From Eubacteriales bacterium (lineage in GTDB: Bacteria > Bacillota > Clostridia > Christensenellales > CAG-138): 5,769 nt of DNA. The stretch is taken from contig JAUYTF010000281.1 of NCBI GenBank assembly GCA_030695285.1, forward strand, positions 1 through 5,769, in the 5' to 3' direction. Positions 1-5,769 of the stretch are shown one piece after another. The notes beneath the pieces are model-generated. The model saw nothing but the letters and a program-made list of their open reading frames with translations. It did no database searches and was not told the origin of the DNA. How positions within the stretch are numbered: position 1 is the stretch's first letter; the number at the start of each line of letters is the position of its first letter. The translations under genes and the position numbers were made by a program.

Positions 1-147
1 ATCAATCAGCCACTAAAGACGATGTGTATTCAGGGAACCAACATACTCAGAGATTTGATGCACGGTGAAGATCATTTGAAGCATAGAATCATGCTCGAAC
101 CCAGCATTATCGTAAGAGAAACGGCCCCGCATCAGCGAGACTGGTGA
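1..147 (+). CDS. LacI-family transcriptional regulator, C-terminal end (partial)
   Basis: Reading from base 1, the first frame stays open for 48 codons and stops at TGA 145-147. The peptide begins INQPLKTMCIQG and ends with HRIMLEPSIIVRETAP plus a short tail. A 'QP...(G)...LL...' helix followed by 'R-I-x-L-x-P-x-(L/I)-I/V-V-R-E-S/T' is the usual closing pattern of LacI-family repressors, where these residues form the last strand of the periplasmic-binding-protein-like effector domain. The DNA-binding helix-turn-helix and most of the sugar pocket lie outside the window, so the effector cannot be named. LacI proteins normally repress adjacent sugar genes until the inducer binds, which fits the kinase and transporter downstream. 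The gene lies 123 bases before the kinase on the same strand, probably in the same transcript. The family call rests on a short C-terminal motif only. Confidence 0.8.
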   Translation: MNQPLKTMCIQGTNILRDLMHGEDHLKHRIMLEPSIIVRETAPHQRDW

Positions 148-195
148 AATGAGCCGGCAAATCCGGGGCGCGATATCGGAACACTGGGCAGCGTC
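78..195 (+). repeat. Imperfect tandem direct repeat, copy 1
   Basis: This segment matches 196-312 with a period of 117-118 bases. GAAGCATAGAATCAT (78-92) is repeated exactly at 196-210. Most later bases also match, with a single one-base gap near 112. By hand I count about 87 identities over 117 aligned positions. Copy 1 covers the true end of the LacI reading frame (to 147) and then a sequence resembling the start of the kinase gene. Confidence 0.75.
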
Positions 196-204
196 GAAGC
201 ATAG
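154..204 (+). pseudogene. Decayed remnant of FGGY kinase 5' end
   Basis: Read in the frame of 154, this segment gives PANPGRDIGTLGSVEA and then TAG at 202-204. The intact kinase begins MAYMGIDIGTTGSKAT, and the two line up without gaps at A, G, D-I-G-T and G-S, including the phosphate-binding DIGT motif. The aligned start codon has been lost (CCG in place of ATG) and the frame ends after 16 codons. It appears to be the truncated kinase copy left by the tandem duplication. The length is short, so the coding interpretation depends on the neighbouring nucleotide repeat rather than on the peptide alone. Confidence 0.5.
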
Positions 205-258
205 AATCATTCCCGCACCCAGCTTCATTTATGAGAAACGACACCGCAGCAGCGAGAC
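196..258 (+). pseudogene. Decayed remnant of LacI-family regulator 3' end
   Basis: The frame starting at AAG 197 reads KHRIIPAPSFIYEKR, comparable to KHRIMLEPSIIVRE at the end of the intact regulator. A one-base difference near 230 shifts the frame relative to copy 1, so the closing VRE-T/S motif is lost. Nothing upstream of it in this frame resembles a LacI protein. This matches a 3'-end fragment created by the tandem duplication. Confidence 0.45.
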
Positions 259-312
259 AGGTGGAGCGATATGGCATACATGGGGATCGATATCGGTACA
301 ACCGGCAGCAAG
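196..312 (+). repeat. Imperfect tandem direct repeat, copy 2
   Basis: This is the second copy of the unit at 78-195. It includes a sequence like the LacI 3' end (196 to about 258), the kinase ribosome binding site and the first 14 codons of the intact kinase. The shared CGATATCGG is at 171-179 in copy 1 and 288-296 here. The match fades beyond about 312. Confidence 0.75.
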
Positions 313-1767
313 GCAACCATCATCGATGCAAAGGGTACCACGCTGTCCTATGTATATCAAAGCTACAAAGCCGCGAGAACAAATGAAGGATTCGCGGAGA
401 TCGATCCTGCATCCGTCTGGCAAACCGTGCGACACGTCATCGCGCAGGCCGCATTGAAGACGAAAGAACCTGTTCAAGCCATCGCAATCGCATCACTCGG
501 CGAATCATTCGTTGCACTGGACAAACAGGATCGCGTTTTGCGAAACAGTATGCTCTACGCTGACGTGCGCGGATCCGAAGAAGTAGCCGATATTCTGCAA
601 CAAGTGGACAAACAGCGCCTTTTTGACATCACCGGAATGCCCATAAACGCCATGTACACGCTCAACAAACTCCTGTGGGTCAAAAAGCACGAGCCCGACA
701 TTTTCAATCGCATCGACAAGCTGTTTCTCTTTGAAGACTTCATATACTACATGCTCTCCAAAGAACGGTGCATTGACTACTCGCTGGCATCCAGAACGAT
801 GTTCTTTGACGTTACGCGATATCGCTGGAGCGAAGAAGTCCTAAATGCCTTTGGTCTGGACGAAACCATGCTCTCAAAGCCTGTGCCAACAGGAAGTGTG
901 ATTGGCAGAGTGCGGGATGAACTGGCGCAGGACTTAAATCTGCCGCGGGGCGTTCTGCTTGTGGCGGGCGCGCACGATCAGGTTTGCGCGGCGCTTGGCG
1001 CAGGGGTTCTTAGCAAAGGGGAATGCGTCGACGGCATCGGAACTTCTGAATGTATCACCGCAGTATTGGATGGTTTGGAACAGAAAGCGTTCATGCTGCA
1101 GAATCATTTCTGCATCGAGCCCTATGCCATCCAGGGCGAATATGTCACGCTGGCGTTCAGCGCGTCAGGGATGTCGATCATGAGCTGGTTTAGCGACGAG
1201 ATTGCGCGCGCCGCAACATCCGATTCACCCGCGTTTGCAGTGCTGGAGCGGGAGTGTCCTCCAAAACCCACAGATATTTTCGTGTTGCCGCACTTTTCCG
1301 GTAGCGGCACACCGTTCATGGATCCCTTTTCCTGCGGCGCGCTCATCGGGCTTCGGCTCAGCACCACGCGCAGCGAGTTCTACAAAGCCTGCATGGAAGG
1401 CTTGTGCTTCGAGATGAAGTCAAATGCCGACCTGCTGGCGCAAATGGGAACTTCCATCAAGACGATCACTTGTGTGGGCGGCGGCTCACGCTCCGACGTG
1501 CTGCTGCAGATCAAAGCCGACATCATGGGGATCCCCGTGAATCGGCTGAAGAACGAAGAGTCGGGAACGGCAGCGCTGGCGATGCTCTGTGCAACCGCAT
1601 GCGGCGACTACATGGATCTCAAGGATGCGGCAGCACAGATTGTAAAACTCGACAAAAGCTTTGCACCAAATGCGACAAACCATGACCGATATCTACAAAA
1701 ATTCGGGATTTTTCAGCAAATCTATCCAAGTCTTAGGCAGTTGAACCATTCAATCAGCGTTTTATAA
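271..1767 (+). CDS. FGGY-family carbohydrate kinase (xylulokinase-like)
   Basis: This 498-residue cytoplasmic enzyme would transfer the ATP gamma-phosphate to a sugar, usually a ketose or polyol in this family. The N-terminal phosphate loop is GIDIGTTGSK (residues 5-14). AGAHDQ (232-237) holds the presumed catalytic base D236 and is followed by a GTSE segment. LPHFSGSGTPFMDP (339-352) matches the conserved 'LP-(Y)-(L/F)-x-G-x-x-(T)-P-x-x-(D)-P' block of the family. GGGSRS (403-408) and ESGTAALAM (430-438) are the ADP-binding and C-terminal family signatures. The length is typical for the family (about 480-520), so it looks complete and functional. ATG 271 is preceded by GGTGGAG (260-266), a slightly close but usable ribosome binding site; ATG 280 is a possible alternative start. 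It follows the LacI gene and precedes the isomerase-like cupin and importer, so it probably phosphorylates the imported or isomerised sugar. The exact substrate (xylulose, ribulose, fuculose or other) cannot be told from these motifs. Confidence 0.92.
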   Translation: MAYMGIDIGTTGSKATIIDAKGTTLSYVYQSYKAARTNEGFAEIDPASVWQTVRHVIAQAALKTKEPVQAIAIASLGESFVALDKQDRVLRNSMLYADVRGSEEVADILQQVDKQRLFDITGMPINAMYTLNKLLWVKKHEPDIFNRIDKLFLFEDFIYYMLSKERCIDYSLASRTMFFDVTRYRWSEEVLNAFGLDETMLSKPVPTGSVIGRVRDELAQDLNLPRGVLLVAGAHDQVCAALGAGVLSKGECVDGIGTSECITAVLDGLEQKAFMLQNHFCIEPYAIQGEYVTLAFSASGMSIMSWFSDEIARAATSDSPAFAVLERECPPKPTDIFVLPHFSGSGTPFMDPFSCGALIGLRLSTTRSEFYKACMEGLCFEMKSNADLLAQMGTSIKTITCVGGGSRSDVLLQIKADIMGIPVNRLKNEESGTAALAMLCATACGDYMDLKDAAAQIVKLDKSFAPNATNHDRYLQKFGIFQQIYPSLRQLNHSISVL

Positions 1768-1818
1768 TTGATCGAACACAGGTAATTCAAACGAAACAGC
1801 CAATTCCATCCGATTCAT

Positions 1819-1832
1819 CCGCGTGGCCGCGG
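1819..1832. other. Short GC-rich hairpin after the kinase gene
   Basis: CCGCG-TGGC-CGCGG forms a 5-bp stem with a 4-base loop, 52 bases after the kinase stop codon. No run of T follows it, so it is not a convincing intrinsic terminator. It might slow transcription or protect the kinase transcript end. Confidence 0.3.
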
Positions 1833-1857
1833 GATACTGAGATTCGACTCGTGTCAA

Positions 1858-1871
1858 TTTATACGTATAAA
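1858..1871. promoter_or_regulatory. Putative repressor operator (14-bp perfect palindrome)
   Basis: TTTATACGTATAAA is a perfect inverted repeat centred on CG, in the gap between kinase and cupin genes. Even-length palindromes with a central CG are characteristic of LacI-family operators. The site also resembles the Bacillus AraR box (ATTTGTACGTACAAAT), bound by a protein with a LacI-like sensor domain. A LacI-family gene lies at the left edge, making it the simplest candidate binder. TATAAA (1866-1871) could serve as a -10 element, with a poor -35 (TTCGAC, 1843-1848) at 17-base spacing, so a bound repressor would block the promoter. The palindrome is seen directly; its function is inferred. 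Confidence 0.55.
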
Positions 1872-1958
1872 CGATGACAGTAATCGATCATAATGAGCAA
1901 GAGTCAAACCGTTTCGCAAAGCCCGCCGCATGAATCCGATGAAGCAATTATATCAACA

Positions 1959-1980
1959 GGCCCGGTTACAGAAACCGGCC
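1959..1980 (+). promoter_or_regulatory. Leader hairpin abutting the cupin ribosome binding site
   Basis: GGCC-C-GGTT / AACC-GGCC pairs as an 8-bp stem with one bulged C (in the 1961-1963 CCC run) and a 5-base ACAGA loop. It ends four bases before the AGGAGG at 1984-1989. In the mRNA it would sit directly upstream of the ribosome site and could stabilise the 5' end or affect initiation. As DNA it is also an inverted repeat with CCGG-rich arms that a repressor could recognise. No competing structure that masks the AGGAGG was found by eye. Confidence 0.4.
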
Positions 1981-1983
1981 TAC

Positions 1984-1989
1984 AGGAGG
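1984..1989 (+). promoter_or_regulatory. Ribosome binding site fixing the cupin start at 1996
   Basis: AGGAGG is a perfect Shine-Dalgarno sequence six bases before ATG 1996. The in-frame upstream ATG at 1930 has no such site before it and would add 22 residues encoded across the leader hairpin. The start at 1996 is therefore preferred. Confidence 0.88.
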
Positions 1990-1995
1990 ACACGC

Positions 1996-3228
1996 ATGAC
2001 AAGCAAGAACCTGAAGGAACTCGTTTATGAAGAAATTGGGCAGTCGAAAGGCATTCTTCGTCTGGCGCCCGCGTGGGTTGGACGGACCATTTTGTTGCCT
2101 GGCAGGCGGCTGAAACTCGATAAGCGTGACATGTACCACTTTGGCGCTGCTTATGGCGCATTAACTGAGCGGTGGATGGCCTCGACCGGCATGGCGGACA
2201 ACGGGCCTACCACAACGGAGAACGAAGGTCTGAGCTTTATCGTGATCCAAACAGCATCGGGGCTGGAGAAAGTATTGCTCAAAGACGCAATCAGCGAACT
2301 GGGCGATGCGATTCTCGGCGAGGACATCATGAACAAGTACGGCGGCTTGATGGCGTTTGCGAAGTTTTTCGATTTTCGCACGCCGATCGCGCACCACGTG
2401 CATTTACAAAAACACGAGGCAAACTCGGTGGGGGCGCAGCCGAAACCCGAAGCGTATTATTTCCCAATCGAGCTCAACAGCATCGATTACAACACGGATC
2501 ATACCTACTTTGGCCTTGAACCCGGCACGACGAAGCAGCAGCTCAAGGCCTGCCTCGAGAACTGGGGCGGCACCGGAGATAACGGCATACTCGAATTATC
2601 CCGCGCTTACAAGCTCAAGCTTGGCACCGGATGGAACGTTCCTGCGGGCATACTGCATGCGCCGGGATCGCTCGTGACTTATGAACCGCAGCATGTCAGC
2701 GACACCTCGCTGTTCTTCCAGCCGCTGGTGCAGGATAAGTTTTTTGAGCGCGAGCTACTGGTTAAGTTCGTTCCGGACGACAAGAAACTCGATCTGGATT
2801 ATCTGGTGGAATGTCTCGACTGGGAAGCAAACCTCGATCCGGACTTCAAAAAGCACCATTACCATGAGCCGATCGCCGTTGCGCCACTTGAAGAGACGCG
2901 CGAGCTCGGCTATGAAGAAGAATGGATCGTCTACGGATCACCTGACTTTTCCGCAAAGAAACTGACCGTTCTGCCGGGCGCAGAAGTTGTCATCCATGAC
3001 AGCGAAGCCTATGGTTTCATCATGATGCAAGGCGTTGGCTATATGGAAGGCCACCTGCTCGAAACCCCTGCTGTGATTCGCTATGGTCAGCTCACGCGGG
3101 ATGAATACTTCGTGACAAAAGAGCGCGCGCAAGCAGGCGTACGGATCAAGAACATCAGCGACAATCAGCGCATCGTGATGCTCAAGCACTTCGGGCCGGA
3201 CAATCCGGATGCTGCAAGGTTTCTATAA
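1996..3228 (+). CDS. Cupin resembling type I phosphomannose isomerase; probable sugar isomerase
   Basis: The protein has 410 residues and no signal peptide or membrane segment, so it is cytoplasmic. It looks like a two-part cupin of the mannose-6-phosphate isomerase class. The N-terminal half contains H134-V-H136, then KPE (150-152), and later VPAGILHAPGS with H221. In type I phosphomannose isomerases a Q/H-x-H pair, the Glu of a KPE motif and a later His bind the catalytic metal, so a complete metal site appears present. The C-terminal part (about residues 315-405) reads as a second beta-rich cupin with LPGAEVVIHD and an ending IVMLKHFGPDN. It follows a 228-base regulatory gap and lies 21 bases before the ABC ATPase, indicating translation from the same mRNA as the importer. 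A role as aldose-ketose isomerase feeding the FGGY kinase, or as a sugar-phosphate isomerase, is inferred from fold and context. I cannot assign the substrate, and the sequence is not a standard ManA. Confidence 0.78.
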   Translation: MTSKNLKELVYEEIGQSKGILRLAPAWVGRTILLPGRRLKLDKRDMYHFGAAYGALTERWMASTGMADNGPTTTENEGLSFIVIQTASGLEKVLLKDAISELGDAILGEDIMNKYGGLMAFAKFFDFRTPIAHHVHLQKHEANSVGAQPKPEAYYFPIELNSIDYNTDHTYFGLEPGTTKQQLKACLENWGGTGDNGILELSRAYKLKLGTGWNVPAGILHAPGSLVTYEPQHVSDTSLFFQPLVQDKFFERELLVKFVPDDKKLDLDYLVECLDWEANLDPDFKKHHYHEPIAVAPLEETRELGYEEEWIVYGSPDFSAKKLTVLPGAEVVIHDSEAYGFIMMQGVGYMEGHLLETPAVIRYGQLTRDEYFVTKERAQAGVRIKNISDNQRIVMLKHFGPDNPDAARFL

Positions 3229-3249
3229 TCAGAGATCGGAGGGACTTAT

Positions 3250-4788
3250 ATGCCAGCGGATACCATAAATGGGTCGGATGGATCAAACATAACCGCTTCA
3301 ACACAAGAATGCATTCTTGAGATGAAAGGGATACGCAAATCGTTTCCGGGCGTAGATGTGTTTACCGGCTTTGACTTCGACCTGCGAAGGGGAGAAGTGC
3401 ACTGTATTTGCGGTGAAAACGGAGCGGGCAAATCTACACTGATCAAAATCTTATCCGGCGCGTATGCGCCAGATGGCGGCGAGATCATTCTCAACGACAA
3501 GAAAATCGATGTGATGACGCCTCGGTCCGCCATGAAACTGGGTATTCAGACGATCTACCAGGAGCATGCGCTCTATCCGCTGCTGCCTGTTTTTGAAAAC
3601 CTGTTTGCCGGTAATGAACTGGGCATCGGCCCGCTAGTGAGCAGATCAGCGATGATCGCCAAATCGGACGAGGTGCTCAAGTGCCTGAACTCCAATATTT
3701 CACCGCATGAAATCGTCGGCAACCTCGGCAGCGGTGAGCAAAAGACCGTGGAAATCGCCCGTGCATTCATTCAGGAATCGAAGATCATGGTGCTCGATGA
3801 GCCGACCGCTTCGTTTTCTCAAAAGGAGACGGATCACCTGCTTGGTTTGATAAAAGTCCTTTCGCAAGAGGGCATCAGCATCATATACATCTCGCATCAC
3901 TTGGATGAAGTGTTTAAGATCGCCGACCGCGTTACCGTGATACGGGACGGGCAGAAGATCAACACCTACGACATCGCGGATCTAACCGAGCAGCAGTTGA
4001 TCAAGGACATGGTTGGACGGGATGTATCGGCGTTCTATCAGCGGGAATGCTGCACCGTGGGCGATATTATGTTTGAAGCGACGGATGTTTCCGGCAAGGG
4101 CGTGAAGCAGGCATCGTTGATGGTGCGCGCAGGAGAACTGCTCGGCATTGCCGGAATGGTCGGCTCAGGACGCACGGAGCTTGCGGAACTGCTCTTTGGT
4201 GTGCAGCCGATGGATACCGGAGAAATCAGGATTCACGGTAAGAAGGTCTGGATTCGCACCCCGCTGGACGCGATCGCGAATAAAATGTGTTTCATCACGG
4301 AGGATCGGCAGTCATCGGGACTGTTCCTGATGCATTCCGTCGTCAAAAACGCGGTCATTGCAAGCTATGCCAAATCGAAGATGCCGTTTGTTAGACCCGT
4401 GGACGACGCGAATCTTGCCGAGAAATACGTAAGAGCGATGAACGTCGTAACGCCCAGTGTCAATCAAAAGGTGATGTTCCTTTCCGGCGGTAACCAGCAG
4501 AAAGTCGTGCTCGCCAAGTGGTTTGCGACGATCGGAGACATCTTCATCTTCGACGAACCTACGCGCGGAATCGATGTCGGCGCGAAGGAAGAAATCTACA
4601 GGATCATGACGGGTCTGCTCAAAGAGGGTAAATGCATCATTATGATCTCTTCCGACATGCCAGAGCTGATTGCCATGAGCGACCGCATCATGGTTATGCG
4701 GGATGGTGAAATGATCGCCGAAGTCAACCGCAAGGAAGAGATCTGCGAGGAGAATATCTTGAACTACTCAATTGGAGGTGGCGTATGA
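3250..4788 (+). CDS. Sugar ABC transporter ATP-binding protein (RbsA/MglA/XylG type)
   Basis: This is the double ATPase subunit of a CUT2-family monosaccharide importer, 512 residues, on the cytoplasmic face of the membrane. Domain 1 has Walker A GENGAGKST (55-63), Q-loop Q104, signature LGSGEQ (159-164), Walker B IMVLDEPTAS (179-188) and the switch His in ISHHLDE (H216). Domain 2 has a degenerate Walker A GMVGSGRTE (302-310, Arg for Lys), signature LSGGNQQKV (411-419), Walker B IFIFDEPTRGID (431-442) and MISSDMPE in place of the switch-His segment. The weak second Walker A and the missing second switch His are usual in this family. The signature Ser-to-Gly change in domain 1 is a further departure. 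ATG 3250 follows GGAGGG (3238-3243) with six-base spacing. The N-terminus is roughly 20 residues longer than usual before the conserved I-L-E-M-K-G-I strand. The stop overlaps the permease start as ATGA, indicating translational coupling. The sugar transported cannot be deduced. Confidence 0.95.
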   Translation: MPADTINGSDGSNITASTQECILEMKGIRKSFPGVDVFTGFDFDLRRGEVHCICGENGAGKSTLIKILSGAYAPDGGEIILNDKKIDVMTPRSAMKLGIQTIYQEHALYPLLPVFENLFAGNELGIGPLVSRSAMIAKSDEVLKCLNSNISPHEIVGNLGSGEQKTVEIARAFIQESKIMVLDEPTASFSQKETDHLLGLIKVLSQEGISIIYISHHLDEVFKIADRVTVIRDGQKINTYDIADLTEQQLIKDMVGRDVSAFYQRECCTVGDIMFEATDVSGKGVKQASLMVRAGELLGIAGMVGSGRTELAELLFGVQPMDTGEIRIHGKKVWIRTPLDAIANKMCFITEDRQSSGLFLMHSVVKNAVIASYAKSKMPFVRPVDDANLAEKYVRAMNVVTPSVNQKVMFLSGGNQQKVVLAKWFATIGDIFIFDEPTRGIDVGAKEEIYRIMTGLLKEGKCIIMISSDMPELIAMSDRIMVMRDGEMIAEVNRKEEICEENILNYSIGGGV

Positions 4789-5769
4789 TGACGCTCGAGA
4801 ACAAAGAAAAAACAATGTCGCGCTTCGGCTTTGGGCGCAGGATGCGGCAGCACGAAAATGCACCGATTCTGCTGGTTTTAATCGTGATGATCGTGGTTGT
4901 AGTAATAGTAGAGTACTTCTTAAAGGGCAGGGTCAATTTTATCAGCGGCATGAATATTTCCAACGTGCTGCTGCAAGTATCCGTCACGGGTATATTTGCG
5001 CTGGGTATGACGCTTGTTATGATCTCGGGCGGAATCGATCTTTCCATCGGAAACATGCTGAGTTTTCTGGGTTGCGGCATGGCGTATCTGCTCAAGACTG
5101 CTAAATGGGGAGAAGCGGAAACGATCCTGATCGCGCTTGTGGTCGGCATTGGATTTCAGCTGCTGATGGGTTTGATCATCTCGCGCACGAAGATCGAACC
5201 GTTCATTATTTCACTCGGTTTCATGAGCATCTACCGCGGCTTTACTTACCTGATTACGAACGGACGCGAAATCACGATTATCGGTAGGATCAATTTCCTG
5301 CAGGCGGTCGTCTTCCGCCTCGATAAGTTCGTCGTCACAGTACCGATTGTTCTGTTCATTGCGCTGACGATTATCGTTGCGCTCGTCGTCAAGTATACGA
5401 AGTTCGGGCGCAGGGTCTATGCTGTCGGCGGCAATGAAAACGCGGCATACCTAGCGGGCATCAACGTGAAAAACTTCAAACTGCTCATCTACGGCATCAA
5501 CGGCTTATTTGTTACCATCGCCTCGATGACGCTGCTCGCTCGGCTTGGAACAGGCGCGCCGGTCATGGGCTTTGGCAAGGAAATCGAAGTCATCGCAGCG
5601 GTCGTCGTGGGTGGGACGGCGATGTCGGGCGGAAAGGGCAATATCTGGGGCGCTGTGTTCGGTGTTTTAGTGCTGGGTATTATATCCAACGCGCTCAACA
5701 TACTCGGCGTGAGTCCGCATTACCAATTCATCGTCGCCGGTTTACTCATCATATTTGCCGTGATCGTCG
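4785..5769 (+). CDS. Sugar ABC transporter permease (RbsC type), 3' end cut by window
   Basis: The frame from ATG 4785 is open for 328 codons to the window edge, with no stop. It encodes a very hydrophobic inner-membrane protein of the BPD_transp_2 family, the channel of a CUT2 importer. A charged N-terminus (about 27 residues) is followed by a first membrane helix at about 28-46. The hallmark SGGIDLSIG is at 81-89, then several further helices. AVGGNENAAYLAGI (213-226) is the cytoplasmic loop that docks with the ATPase. VVVGGTAMSGGKGNIWG (273-289) is the conserved late glycine-rich segment. Family members are about 320-345 residues, so only a short C-terminus should be missing. GGAGG (4774-4778) serves the start. 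It lies inside the ATPase gene, and ATG overlaps its TGA by four bases; ATG 4788 is an equally possible start. A sugar-binding protein gene is expected nearby but is not in the window. Confidence 0.94.
   Translation, partial: MMTLENKEKTMSRFGFGRRMRQHENAPILLVLIVMIVVVVIVEYFLKGRVNFISGMNISNVLLQVSVTGIFALGMTLVMISGGIDLSIGNMLSFLGCGMAYLLKTAKWGEAETILIALVVGIGFQLLMGLIISRTKIEPFIISLGFMSIYRGFTYLITNGREITIIGRINFLQAVVFRLDKFVVTVPIVLFIALTIIVALVVKYTKFGRRVYAVGGNENAAYLAGINVKNFKLLIYGINGLFVTIASMTLLARLGTGAPVMGFGKEIEVIAAVVVGGTAMSGGKGNIWGAVFGVLVLGIISNALNILGVSPHYQFIVAGLLIIFAVIV

Noticed and set aside
78..312. CRISPR array or insertion-sequence ends
   Set aside because: There are only two adjacent imperfect copies of about 117 bp with no spacers, no terminal inverted repeats and no transposase. 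A local tandem duplication explains it.
149..457. 102-residue + strand open frame overlapping the kinase start
   Set aside because: It crosses the duplicated segment and then runs out of frame inside the kinase. Its internal peptide repeat is explained by the nucleotide duplication, and no protein family is recognisable.
13..477. Several minus-strand open frames with similar peptide pieces (PVSL-R-RFS, NDSMLR)
   Set aside because: The similarity arises because they read the two repeat copies backwards. They lie opposite the LacI end and kinase start, which have clear family motifs on the + strand.
1819..1832. Intrinsic terminator after the kinase gene
   Set aside because: The stem is only 5 bp and no T-rich tract follows, so it is listed only as a hairpin.
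1866..1894. Promoter using CATAAT (1889-1894) as -10
   Set aside because: No acceptable -35 hexamer lies 16-18 bases upstream; the sequence there is the right arm of the palindrome.
1930..1995. In-frame N-terminal extension of the cupin gene from ATG 1930
   Set aside because: There is no ribosome binding site before 1930, the 22 residues are encoded across the leader hairpin, and a perfect AGGAGG sits six bases before ATG 1996.
4724..5149. 141-residue minus-strand open frame
   Set aside because: It is antisense to the permease, whose + strand reading gives an uninterrupted RbsC-type protein with all hallmark motifs. The minus-strand peptide is low in complexity and unrecognisable.

Overview
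The window is a piece of a bacterial sugar-utilisation locus, with every recognisable gene on the + strand. Strong Shine-Dalgarno sequences (AGGAGG, GGAGGG, GGAGG), moderate base composition, and the combination of a LacI-type regulator, an FGGY kinase and a CUT2-type sugar ABC importer suggest a Firmicutes/Clostridia-like organism. This placement is an inference from style; no marker gene is present.

Layout. Bases 1-147 are the last 48 codons of a LacI-family repressor that enters from the left. Bases 148-270 are a short spacer built from an imperfect tandem duplication of about 117 bp. It carries a decayed copy of the kinase 5' end followed by a decayed copy of the repressor 3' end. Bases 271-1767 encode a complete FGGY-family carbohydrate kinase. 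Bases 1768-1995 are a 228-base non-coding gap. It holds a 14-bp perfect palindrome (TTTATACGTATAAA) that looks like a repressor operator, and a strong hairpin directly before a perfect AGGAGG ribosome binding site. Bases 1996-3228 encode a 410-residue cupin resembling type I phosphomannose isomerase. Bases 3250-4788 encode the double-domain sugar ABC ATPase (RbsA/MglA/XylG type). Bases 4785-5769 encode the membrane permease (RbsC type), overlapping the ATPase by four bases and running off the right edge.

Likely joint function. The ABC importer brings in a monosaccharide. The cupin is a candidate aldose-ketose isomerase (or sugar-phosphate isomerase), the kinase phosphorylates the ketose, and the LacI protein senses the sugar or its product. 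The periplasmic-type binding protein that would name the sugar is not in the window, nor is any aldolase or epimerase, so the substrate cannot be fixed. The most noteworthy points are the duplication scar between regulator and kinase, the unassigned isomerase-like cupin, and the operator-like palindrome that may split the locus into two regulated transcripts.
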